DNA of 62,533 bases from Candidatus Poribacteria bacterium. GTDB lineage: Bacteria; Poribacteria; WGA-4E; WGA-3G. Shown one piece after another: positions 9,082 through 16,372 of this stretch (its first letter is position 1; each line of letters starts with the position of its first letter). The DNA lies in contig JAJEGI010000113.1 of the NCBI GenBank assembly GCA_022819945.1, forward strand, positions 1 to 62,533, given 5' to 3'. Below the pieces are notes generated by a model. That model was not told the origin of the DNA. It saw nothing but the letters and a program-made list of their open reading frames with translations, and ran no database searches. Made by a program: the position numbers and the translations under genes.

Positions 9082-10281
9082 CTAATCCTGAGAATGGTAG
9101 TCTTCAGGATTTAAATAGACGGTTACCATACCGACGAAGTTTAAAAAATAGAAGACAGCATCGTTTTTAGGTTCGATGAGATCGTCTGCCGTACGTTTCA
9201 CTAACGCTGCGTCTACTAACAGTGTCACGGTTTCCTCCATCTCACTCTCGGAGATGTCGCACCCGTTTGCTAAGTCCGAGACCGATTTCTTGCCTTCCAC
9301 TAACTGTCTTAAAACAGCGACGATGGTGGGGTTCGTAAAGTATTTCGCAAGATTCACGATTTCAGCATCCGGTGCTTTTGATATGAAACTATCGGTGCTG
9401 GTTGTCCAAATGGAGCCGCGGCTTGATCGTTGTCCAGAAGCGGCACGATAAGCACCTGCGTAGCACCACGTGATCGGGTCTTTTGCATCATTAGGGAGTT
9501 GGAGTAATGCATTAAGTGCTGCGCTTTTATCGTCGCGAATAGAATTATCCAAGTTCGCTGCGATGCCGCTAATCTGCTTTTGTAGATCGGTAATCTGACG
9601 TTGCATCCCTGCCAACTTCGTGTCAACCTCAGATTTATTTTTCATTTCGTCAGACACGCTAATTTCTCCTTTCGATTGGTGTTGGGAACGGTGTTCCGTT
9701 TCGATTGTAATATCCAATGCCTCTTGAATTATGGATTCGTACTTCTTTAATTGCTGTCGCGCACGGTGTAACCGACTCTTAATCGTATTTTCGGATACGC
9801 CTAAAAGTTCGCCTATTTCTGAAGATGTCATCTCTTCAAAGTAGTGGAGTGTGATAACCTCGCGGTCACTCTCCTTCAACTTGGTAAGCAGCTTTTTTAC
9901 GAGGTCGCGTTGCACCTCGGCAGTCGCTTTGACGTGTTCTGTCGCAACATACCGAGAATACGCATCTGTCTCTATTTCTGAGATGTGAGTTTCTTCCAAC
10001 GATTGGACCTGTGACCGATTTTCTCTGTACCATGCAATACACAGATGATTCACAATCGCATACAGCCATCCTGAAAACTTTGCTGGATCGTTTAGCGTTG
10101 CGAGTTTCTGATGGACTCGCAGGAACGTCTCCTGTGTAATATCTTCAGCGGTCTGAAAATCGCCTACTTTCCGAAATGCGAGCGCGTGAACCTGCTGTTG
10201 ATATTTTTCAATCAAGGTCGCGAAGGCGTTTTCATCACCCGCAAGGATGCGCTGGATTAATGCAACATCGTCACTTCTCAT
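9082..10281 (-). CDS. ECF sigma factor with in-frame coiled-coil/winged-helix second module
   Basis: 399 residues. Residues 1-208 are an ECF (sigma-70 group 4) factor: region 2 at about 20-95 (DITQETFLRVHQKL, FSGWLYAIVNHLCIAWYR) and region 4 at about 130-190 (DREVITLHYFEEMTSSEIGELLGVSENTIKSRLHRARQQLKK). Residues 209-399 are a second module with a short coiled coil (about 215-240) and an ArsR/winged-helix-like part (TNPTIVAVLRQLVEGKKSVSDLANGCDISESEM). At the junction the DNA holds GGAG, eight bases, then an in-frame GTG (9657), so the second module could also be translated alone. The family match to 11878-13071 is close throughout. The gene leads an operon with two ABC-2 permeases. No anti-sigma gene follows, so the fused module may regulate the sigma part. 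Confidence 0.88.
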   Translation of the reverse strand: MRSDDVALIQRILAGDENAFATLIEKYQQQVHALAFRKVGDFQTAEDITQETFLRVHQKLATLNDPAKFSGWLYAIVNHLCIAWYRENRSQVQSLEETHISEIETDAYSRYVATEHVKATAEVQRDLVKKLLTKLKESDREVITLHYFEEMTSSEIGELLGVSENTIKSRLHRARQQLKKYESIIQEALDITIETEHRSQHQSKGEISVSDEMKNKSEVDTKLAGMQRQITDLQKQISGIAANLDNSIRDDKSAALNALLQLPNDAKDPITWCYAGAYRAASGQRSSRGSIWTTSTDSFISKAPDAEIVNLAKYFTNPTIVAVLRQLVEGKKSVSDLANGCDISESEMEETVTLLVDAALVKRTADDLIEPKNDAVFYFLNFVGMVTVYLNPEDYHSQD

Positions 10282-10774
10282 CTATCATCTCCAGAAAGGC
10301 TACTGTCACCGAACAGATTACATATTTCCCGGATAGGTGTACTTACGCGAAACGACATCCTATCCATTCACTTCACTATATAATGACGCGAGCAGGGAGA
10401 AAAGGGTGCATAATTTTAAAAAAAGTAGGTTTGAAAGGAAAATATTTGTCGGAAGGTTGCCTAAAACATGGCGTTGTAGTGGCGAAGATTAGAAAAAAAC
10501 CGGTTCGTAGTAGCGCAATTCATTGCGCTTTTACGTAAGTAGTGTTTACATTGCCAATCGCAATCAAATTTTGCGTGCAAATGTCAGTGTCTTTCTGGTT
10601 CTGCCCCAATAAAATCTTCACTTGACTTTTGTATATGATTTGATGCCATCGTATTTTCTCCATTTTATGGTGGGTTTTAGAATTTCTTGGACATTGTGCC
10701 TGGAGATTTTGCAGGCACCCACGAGGGGTGCCCTACAAAAGTCTACATATATTTATTATTTCCTATAGTTGTGC
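10282..10774. other. Intergenic region upstream of first sigma gene
   Basis: No gene recognised. It contains the shared ECF-like promoter motif (10385-10410, minus strand). A perfect hairpin lies at 10512-10529 (AGCGCAAT, TC, ATTGCGCT), and a second at 10714-10732 (GGCACCC ... GGGTGCC). Both hairpins resemble small dispersed palindromes rather than coding sequence. Confidence 0.5.
10385..10410 (-). promoter_or_regulatory. ECF-type promoter motif upstream of first sigma gene
   Basis: Read on the minus strand: TGCACC, 16 bases, CGTC, then an AT-rich stretch, about 105 bases before the sigma start at 10281. The same arrangement occurs upstream of the other two sigma genes (13112-13138 and 16230-16256), with AATTATG just before the -35-like box. 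CGTC is a common ECF -10 element, so autoregulation by one or more of these sigma factors is the natural inference. Confidence 0.6.
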
Positions 10775-11425
10775 CTATATTTTTTCTTCCACTGCTGTGT
10801 AGCGTTGAAACGTCTTCGTACCATGCTGAAAATGTGGATCAAGTTGTGCTGCTTTCTCAGCAGCTTCTTGTTCAGTATAGGAAGTCGTAGAATCATCGCG
10901 GTCCACACCGTCCATCAGATAGTAGAAAAAACTGGTAAAAAAAACTAAGGATGAATCAATATCCACATCTATTTCCTTAGTAGGGTCGTCAGGGTGAACA
11001 GGAGCAATATAAGACTGATAACCCGATTTCAGAAACGCTTCTGCTAACGGTTTTCTGCCAGAACTACACGCTGTAGAGAGCAGTGTGCCCTCCCGATTTT
11101 GGACATATTCGACGATTTTCGCAGGTGTTAGCTCAACAACGACCCTATCCCAACCTTCAGGTGTATCATAATCCCCATCTTTCTGATCAACGACCTCAAG
11201 TCTTAGGTGCATATCCTCTGCGGTCTTACCAGAACCGTGGCAAAAGATGACCGTATAGGCATAGTTGAGTGGTTGTGAAAAAAAGTCGAGTATCTGACGT
11301 TTCTGGAGAAAAAAGTAAAAATCAACCTGCAAGCCAAAAGCTTCAAGCATCCCGCGGAGTGCATGTGCATCCTGAAGCATCGTGTGATCACAGACAACTG
11401 CGACGCGTGTAAACAATCTTAACAT
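10775..11425 (-). CDS. CHAT/caspase-like (clan CD) peptidase-fold protein
   Basis: 216 residues. The pattern fits a caspase/CHAT catalytic core: a first strand with an Asp turn (RVAVVCDH), a strand ending in YTVIFCHGSG (His63-Gly) and a later strand LLSTACSSGR (Cys120 after a small residue). This is the usual His-Gly ... Ala-Cys dyad spacing for CHAT and other clan CD enzymes. No TPR, WD40 or other partner domain is attached. It lies between two ECF sigma genes on the same strand and is preceded by AAGGAG ten bases before its ATG. Substrate and role are unknown; a cleavable partner encoded nearby would be plausible. The protease assignment rests on motif reading only. Confidence 0.6.
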   Translation of the reverse strand: MLRLFTRVAVVCDHTMLQDAHALRGMLEAFGLQVDFYFFLQKRQILDFFSQPLNYAYTVIFCHGSGKTAEDMHLRLEVVDQKDGDYDTPEGWDRVVVELTPAKIVEYVQNREGTLLSTACSSGRKPLAEAFLKSGYQSYIAPVHPDDPTKEIDVDIDSSLVFFTSFFYYLMDGVDRDDSTTSYTEQEAAEKAAQLDPHFQHGTKTFQRYTAVEEKI

Positions 11426-11877
11426 GTGAAATTTTCTCCTTATCTAAAACATTACTAAAGCTTGGACAATTTTTATGAATTGGGACACGAAAAAGCAGAA
11501 AAGCAGGGATATAAACACACAACTGTTTTGAAAGAAAAATATACCTGCGTTTCTGCTTAGAAGATATTCTATCGCATCTTCATCATTTCTTTAATCAACA
11601 CAAAGTGCTGTTCTTCAGATTTATTACCAATGCCCACGGGAGCGCACTGACGCGTCTGGATCAATTGAGTGCTTCAGAGGCACGGTATTGGTCTTTTCGG
11701 AACAAGGCACGCGGGTGATGTCAGCAGCACCTATCTAAATCGTCAATATGCCCTTAGTTAGGAAGAATAGCGTGTAAGTCCTTTTAATTATCTTCACCAA
11801 CAAAAACAGTGGACCATTTTACCTAAGATTAGGTGATTTTTGAATGTCCCATGAGCAATTTTGCCACAAAACTGAGC
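11426..11877. other. Intergenic region, nothing recognised
   Basis: 452 bases between the CHAT-like gene and the second sigma gene. Only short broken frames were found. No hairpin, repeat or RNA could be supported. Confidence 0.4.
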
Positions 11878-13071
11878 CTAATTCTCAGGTTTGATATGCC
11901 CAAGATGGACAATTGTCATACTCACGAAGTTGAGGAAAAAGGAGACAGCATCATTTTTCGGTTCAATAAGATCATCTTCCGTGCGTTCCACTAATGTCGC
12001 GTCCGTTAACGTCTCCACGGCTTTCTCTATCTCACTTTCTTGGACATCACACGCCTTCACCAGATCCGCGATGGATCTCTTGCCTTCCACTAACTGCCTT
12101 AAAACAGCGATTACAGTGGGATTTGTAAAGAGACTCGCAAGATTTACAATATCGGCATCCGGTGCTTTAGATAGAAAGTTATCAATGTTATCCGACCAAA
12201 ATGCGACGCGTCCCGACATCTTTCCGGGAGAGGTGCGATACCCACCGACATACCCCCATGAGATCGGTCTTTCAGCATCATAGGGGACACGCCGTAATGT
12301 CTCAAGTGCCTCATTTCTTCGGGACGCAAGAAAAGCGTCCGATTCCGCAGCGATAACCTTAATTTGCTGTTGCAAGTCAGCAATCTGGCGTTGCGTTTCC
12401 TCCGCGTTTGCTTCAACCTCGGTGGTATCTTTCACTTCGTTTGTCATGCTAATTTCTCCTTTCAATTGTCTTTGGGAACGGTGTCCCGCCTCTATTGTAA
12501 TGTCTAACGTCTCTTGAATCATGAATTCATACTTTTTTAATCGTTGTCTCGCACGCCGAAGCCGACTCTTAATCGTATTTTCGGATACGCCTAAGAACTC
12601 GCCTATTTCTGAAGATGACATCTCTTCAAAGTAGTGGAGCGTGATAACCTCGCGATCGCTCTCCTTCAACTTCGCAAGGAGTTTTTGGACGAGATCCCGC
12701 TGTGCCTCAACAGTAGCCTCTTCGTGTTCTGCAGCGACATATCGGGAGTACGCCTCTGTCTCTATCTCTGACATGTCGATCTCTTCCAGTGGCTCGGTTT
12801 GCAGCCTGTTTTTACGGAGCCATGCGATACAGCGTCGATTCACGATCACATAAAGCCACTTTGGAAAGAGTTTCGGGTCTTCCAAGGTTTCCAACCGCTG
12901 ATAGACTTGCAGGAAGGTCTCTTGTACAATATCTTCAGCGATCTGAAAATCGCCTATTTTCTGCAATGCCTGCGCGTGAACCTGCTGCTTATACTTTCTG
13001 ATCAAACGCGCGAGGGCAGCCTCGTCGCCTTCAAGGATACGTTGGATTAACGCAACATCTTCGTTTTTCAC
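11878..13071 (-). CDS. ECF sigma factor with in-frame coiled-coil/winged-helix second module (paralogue 2)
   Basis: 397 residues from a GTG at 13071, which aligns with the start of the paralogue at 10281 and has GGAG six bases upstream; a TTG one codon earlier is also in frame. Residues 1-208 are the sigma part (region 2 around DIVQETFLQVYQRLETL and FPKWLYVIVNRRCIAWLR; region 4 around EVITLHYFEEMSSSEIGEFL). Residues 209-397 begin at an internal ATG (12447) preceded by AAAGGAG and eight bases, and contain a coiled coil and the NPTVIAVLRQLVEGKRSIADLVKACDVQESEIEKAV winged-helix-like part. It lies downstream of the MacB-like permease but has its own ECF-like promoter motif in the 108-base gap. 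The CHAT-like gene follows on the same strand about 450 bases later. Confidence 0.88.
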   Translation of the reverse strand: MKNEDVALIQRILEGDEAALARLIRKYKQQVHAQALQKIGDFQIAEDIVQETFLQVYQRLETLEDPKLFPKWLYVIVNRRCIAWLRKNRLQTEPLEEIDMSEIETEAYSRYVAAEHEEATVEAQRDLVQKLLAKLKESDREVITLHYFEEMSSSEIGEFLGVSENTIKSRLRRARQRLKKYEFMIQETLDITIEAGHRSQRQLKGEISMTNEVKDTTEVEANAEETQRQIADLQQQIKVIAAESDAFLASRRNEALETLRRVPYDAERPISWGYVGGYRTSPGKMSGRVAFWSDNIDNFLSKAPDADIVNLASLFTNPTVIAVLRQLVEGKRSIADLVKACDVQESEIEKAVETLTDATLVERTEDDLIEPKNDAVSFFLNFVSMTIVHLGHIKPEN

Positions 13072-13111
13072 CAAAGACTCCAGCGTGCATTTTTGTTCAC
13101 TTATAATTAAA

Positions 13112-13138
13112 GACGCGAGTTATTAGAAAAGAGGTGCA
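13112..13138 (-). promoter_or_regulatory. ECF-type promoter motif upstream of second sigma gene
   Basis: On the minus strand TGCACC, 17 bases, CGTC, about 40 bases before the GTG start at 13071. It matches the motif upstream of the first and third sigma genes, including AAATTATG before the -35-like box. Confidence 0.6.
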
Positions 13139-13179
13139 TAATTTGGGAGAGAGTGGTTAGGTTGGATTGAAAATATGTT

Positions 13180-14451
13180 TCATTCGGTGCGCAATGCTTC
13201 GATCGGTGACATCCGCATGGCTTTTACTGCAGGATACAGTCCGAAACTGACACCAAGTAACATAGAGAAAAAGATGGATATTAATGCCCACTGCGGAGAG
13301 AGTACAGCGGGCCATTCAGGGACGATTTTCACGATACGCACGGCTATATGTGCCAACCCTTTACTTGCGAAAACGCCGAGTCCGACACCGAAGATGCCAC
13401 CGATGCTACATAGGAGAATAGATTCACTGAGGAACTGTCCGAGAATGGCTGCCCGCTTCGCACCACATGCGTTTCTGAGTCCGATTTCTCGGGTCCGCTC
13501 ACCAACGGCAACCAGCATCATGTTCATAATGCCGATCCCACCGACAAGCAGTGAGAAACCAGCGATACTCCCTAACGCAGTCTTTATGAGTGTACTGATT
13601 TTCATGAGGCGTGCGAGTCCTAAGCGTACGTCGAAAGTCCCAAAGAAGTCGTCTCGGTTTCGGTGTCGTTTCCGAATGACGGCTGTAACCTCCTCAATCG
13701 CTTGAGGCATACCTTCTACCGTGTGTACATGAACGGCAATCTGTGGAATTCGGTCATTACCTGTGAAACGTTGCTGAACAGTCGTAATCGGCATAAAAAC
13801 GAGATCGTCAAAACTAAATCCGAATTCAAGGCTCCGTCCGCGAGGCTCCAATGTGCCGATAACGATGAAGCGTTCTTTTAGACCACTCGTTCTATTCCGA
13901 ACAACCTTAATTTCTTTTCCGAGTGGAGACACCTCACCGAACAACCCCGTCGCTACATTTGCCCCAAGCACAACGACTTTCGTTGAATTTCTGACATCTT
14001 CCTCGGAAATAAACCGTCCTGTTGCCAAGTCCCATGCCAATGCTACGGCGTAATCCTCATCTACACCGTTATAGCCAGCGCGGATGTTTGTGCCATCTGG
14101 TGCTTGCATCAGCACACGCGACCACTCTGGCACCCGCGGTGCAACAATCTGCACAGATGGGCATTCCCGCTCGATTGCCAGCACGTCGCCATAGTTAAGA
14201 TATTCTCCGCTCCGAGTTGGGACACGGCGGCCTGCGACCCATTTGAAAGAGGTCTGTAGAACTGTGAAGACGTTAATCCCGCTTATTTTTTCTAGGTCCT
14301 CAAGGATAATCTCTTTGGCACCATCGCCGATAGCAACCATTGCGAGCACTGCTGCAATACCGATTGTAATGCCGAGCATCGTCAGTAAGGAACGAAGTTT
14401 GTTTATAAGCAGTGCTCTGATTGCCACAGCGATGGATTCGATGAAAATCAT
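13180..14451 (-). CDS. MacB/FtsX-family ABC transporter permease
   Basis: 423 residues with the MacB architecture: an N-terminal helix (NKLRSLLTMLGITIGIAAVLAMVAIG), a periplasmic MacB_PCD region (about 50-290), then the FtsX core of three helices (KTALGSIAGFSLLVGGIGIMNMMLVAVGERTREIGLRNACGAKR, SILLCSIGGIFGVGLG, LISIFFSMLLGVSFGLYPAVKAMRMSPIEALR). Such permeases work as mechanotransmission devices with a MacB-type ATPase and a periplasmic adaptor, exporting lipoproteins, peptides or drugs. Neither partner is present nearby. The gene begins nine bases after the sigma-clamp gene and is very likely cotranscribed with it. Confidence 0.9.
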   Translation of the reverse strand: MIFIESIAVAIRALLINKLRSLLTMLGITIGIAAVLAMVAIGDGAKEIILEDLEKISGINVFTVLQTSFKWVAGRRVPTRSGEYLNYGDVLAIERECPSVQIVAPRVPEWSRVLMQAPDGTNIRAGYNGVDEDYAVALAWDLATGRFISEEDVRNSTKVVVLGANVATGLFGEVSPLGKEIKVVRNRTSGLKERFIVIGTLEPRGRSLEFGFSFDDLVFMPITTVQQRFTGNDRIPQIAVHVHTVEGMPQAIEEVTAVIRKRHRNRDDFFGTFDVRLGLARLMKISTLIKTALGSIAGFSLLVGGIGIMNMMLVAVGERTREIGLRNACGAKRAAILGQFLSESILLCSIGGIFGVGLGVFASKGLAHIAVRIVKIVPEWPAVLSPQWALISIFFSMLLGVSFGLYPAVKAMRMSPIEALRTE

Positions 14452-14460
14452 TTCTGCCGA

Positions 14461-16188
14461 TTAGGAATCCATTTTCATTGCACAGATAACGCAGATATGT
14501 CCTTCCTCGCCAATCGGTTTAACAACGAGAGGTTCTATCGCATTCGTGAACGCTAGCGAGACAGACTCCGTTTCGATGTGTGAGAGTGTCTCTATCAGTA
14601 TCTCGGCATTCACACCGATACGGACGCTCCCCGTACCAGATTCCGCTGCTAACGTTTCGTCTATTTCGTCTGCATCAGAGGGCTTCGCCGATATCCGAAT
14701 CTGTTGCGGACTGATTTCTAAACAGATCAGAGCGTTTTTCGGATTTGCGCGTGCAAAAATTTCACGCGTTGTATCCATAATAGATGCTTTCGGGACCACA
14801 ACATGACCCTCAAAAGATTTTGGAATGACGCTATCATACTCTGGATATGTCGCGTCCATCAGCTGCGTCGTCAACGTGGTGTGTTCATCTGCAAAGAGAA
14901 TTTGGTTCTCAATGCGTGAGATTCTTATCTCTGGAGCGTTAGCAAAGGTTCGCTCAATTTCTTTGATCGCTTTGAGCGGTACGATAAACCCATCTTTATC
15001 CTCAGACAGTTTAAGCGGTTCGCAACGTGTGAGGGCAAGCTGGATCATATCGGTTGCAACAACTTCTGTTCTATCTTCAAGAAGGTTAAAATAGAGCCCG
15101 TTTAGAAAGCGACGATCTTCCTTCGTGTAGGCAGCAAATCCGGTTTTATGGAGGACAGACCGTAGGATCTCTCCATTGATAGCGAATGCTTCCGCGTCAA
15201 CGAAAGGCACCTGTGGGAACTCCTTGTTCGGGAACCCAACGATTTTCCGAGTGCTATCGCCACTGGTAATTTCAACTTGGTCATCTGTTGTCGTTGCCAA
15301 GTCTATCGGTTTCTCGGCGGGCCACGCTTTAACGATATCCACCAATTTTTCGGCGGAGACAAGGATTGTGCCTGCCTCTTTGACTCTCCCGTCAACCTTC
15401 ATTCTAATACCAATTTCGCTATCCGTCGCCATGCACTCGATCGTGTTCCCTTCTGCCTGGATGAGAACATTTGAGAGAATAGACGCAGTATCCTGACGAG
15501 TCGCGACACTCTCCAGCATTTGTAGAGACGACAAAAGATCGTCTTTTTTAAAAGTTAATTTCATTCCAAAACCTCCATTCAAATGATTGTGATATGGGTG
15601 CTCCACTTCAACTGTGATGTCTAATGCTTCTTGAATCATCGGTTTGTGTTTTTTTAGGCGCTCCCGGGCACGACGTATCCGAATCCGAATCGTATCGGCT
15701 GACACACCTAATAATTCACCTATCTCGGCATAAGTCATCTCGCTCAGGTAATAGAGCTTAATCACTGTCTGATCGCTTTCCTTCAACCTTACCAGCAAAT
15801 TTCGGACGAGTTCGCGTTTTGCTTCCGCTGCACTTTCCGCCTGCGCCGCAGCAACGTGGCTCGAATAGGAAGTTTTCTCCGATATTTCTATCGCCATTTC
15901 CTCCAACGGATACGTTTGGATCCGTTTCTTGCGAAGCCACGCGAGGCAGCGACGATTGGTGATGACATGAAGCCATGCCGGAAATTGGCTCGGATCTTTC
16001 AGCGTCGCCAGTTTCCGATAGACCTGTAGGAACGTTTCCTGCGTAATGTCTTCAGCAATATGAAAATCCCCTACTTTCCGCCATGCGTGTGCGTGAACCT
16101 GTTTCTGGTACTTTCTCACCAAACATGCGAAGGCAGCGTCGTCGCCTTTAAGGATACGTTGAATCAGTTCAATATTGTCGTTGCTCAT
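14461..16188 (-). CDS. ECF sigma factor fused in frame to a full DNA polymerase III beta sliding clamp
   Basis: 575 residues from the ATG at 16188 (AGAGG upstream; a TTG one codon earlier is also open). Residues 1-208 are an ECF sigma factor: region 2 DITQETFLQVYRKLATL and FPAWLHVITNRRCLAWLR, region 4 QTVIKLYYLSEMTYAEIGELLGVSADTIR. Residues 209-575 are a DnaN-type clamp of 367 residues, about the size of E. coli DnaN. It starts MKLTFKKDDLLSSLQMLESVA and contains ILSNVLIQAEGNTIECMATDSEIGI, RFLNGLYFNL, VVATDMIQLAL, TYPEYDSVIP and a C-terminal HICVICAMKMDS resembling the family's usual end. The ATG of the clamp part (15564) is preceded in frame by GGAGG and seven bases, so a free clamp could also be made. 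It is followed nine bases later by a MacB-like permease. No dnaA, recF or gyrB is nearby, so this is probably not the replicative dnaN locus. Confidence 0.9.
   Translation of the reverse strand: MSNDNIELIQRILKGDDAAFACLVRKYQKQVHAHAWRKVGDFHIAEDITQETFLQVYRKLATLKDPSQFPAWLHVITNRRCLAWLRKKRIQTYPLEEMAIEISEKTSYSSHVAAAQAESAAEAKRELVRNLLVRLKESDQTVIKLYYLSEMTYAEIGELLGVSADTIRIRIRRARERLKKHKPMIQEALDITVEVEHPYHNHLNGGFGMKLTFKKDDLLSSLQMLESVATRQDTASILSNVLIQAEGNTIECMATDSEIGIRMKVDGRVKEAGTILVSAEKLVDIVKAWPAEKPIDLATTTDDQVEITSGDSTRKIVGFPNKEFPQVPFVDAEAFAINGEILRSVLHKTGFAAYTKEDRRFLNGLYFNLLEDRTEVVATDMIQLALTRCEPLKLSEDKDGFIVPLKAIKEIERTFANAPEIRISRIENQILFADEHTTLTTQLMDATYPEYDSVIPKSFEGHVVVPKASIMDTTREIFARANPKNALICLEISPQQIRISAKPSDADEIDETLAAESGTGSVRIGVNAEILIETLSHIETESVSLAFTNAIEPLVVKPIGEEGHICVICAMKMDS
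15562..15576 (-). promoter_or_regulatory. In-frame internal ribosome binding site and start for the clamp module
   Basis: Minus strand GGAGGT, six bases (TTTGGA), ATG, inside the sigma-clamp frame. The first base of the clamp ATG is 15564. Equivalent sites occur in the two sister genes: GGAG, eight bases, GTG at 9657; and GGAG, eight bases, ATG at 12447. In all three the start codon is codon 209 of the long frame. This would permit both a long fusion and a short free second module. Confidence 0.6.
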
Positions 16189-16229
16189 CAAATGCCTCTA
16201 AAAAGAAAGTGCTTCATGTGACATATAGT

Positions 16230-16256
16230 GACGCGACTTGGGGGTGAAAGCGTACA
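16230..16256 (-). promoter_or_regulatory. ECF-type promoter motif upstream of sigma-clamp gene
   Basis: On the minus strand TGTACG, 17 bases, CGTC, about 42 bases before the ATG at 16188, with GAATTATG preceding it. The sequence further upstream (to about 16330) also resembles the region upstream of the first sigma gene, including a shared CCTAAAAC stretch, so the promoter region seems to have been duplicated together with the genes. Confidence 0.58.
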
Positions 16257-16372
16257 TAATTCTACAAAAAAGTGGAAGTCTTATGAAAAAATATGGGCGG
16301 GAGGATTACCTAAAACGCGGGCAGAGTTGATGAAATCGGGAATTGTGGTATAAAATCCAAGTTATTTCTAAT

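Noticed and set aside
10687..10890. Small plus-strand ORF across a palindrome and the CHAT-like gene end
   Set aside because: Half is antisense to the CHAT-like gene; no ribosome site or domain.
11571..11760. Possible gene relic between the CHAT-like and second sigma genes
   Set aside because: One short frame looked protein-like, but no family could be recognised and both ends break quickly.
15540..15600. Sigma-clamp junction as a missed stop or sequencing error
   Set aside because: The frame is open without a shift, and both sister genes show the same in-frame junction at the same codon, so an isolated error is unlikely.
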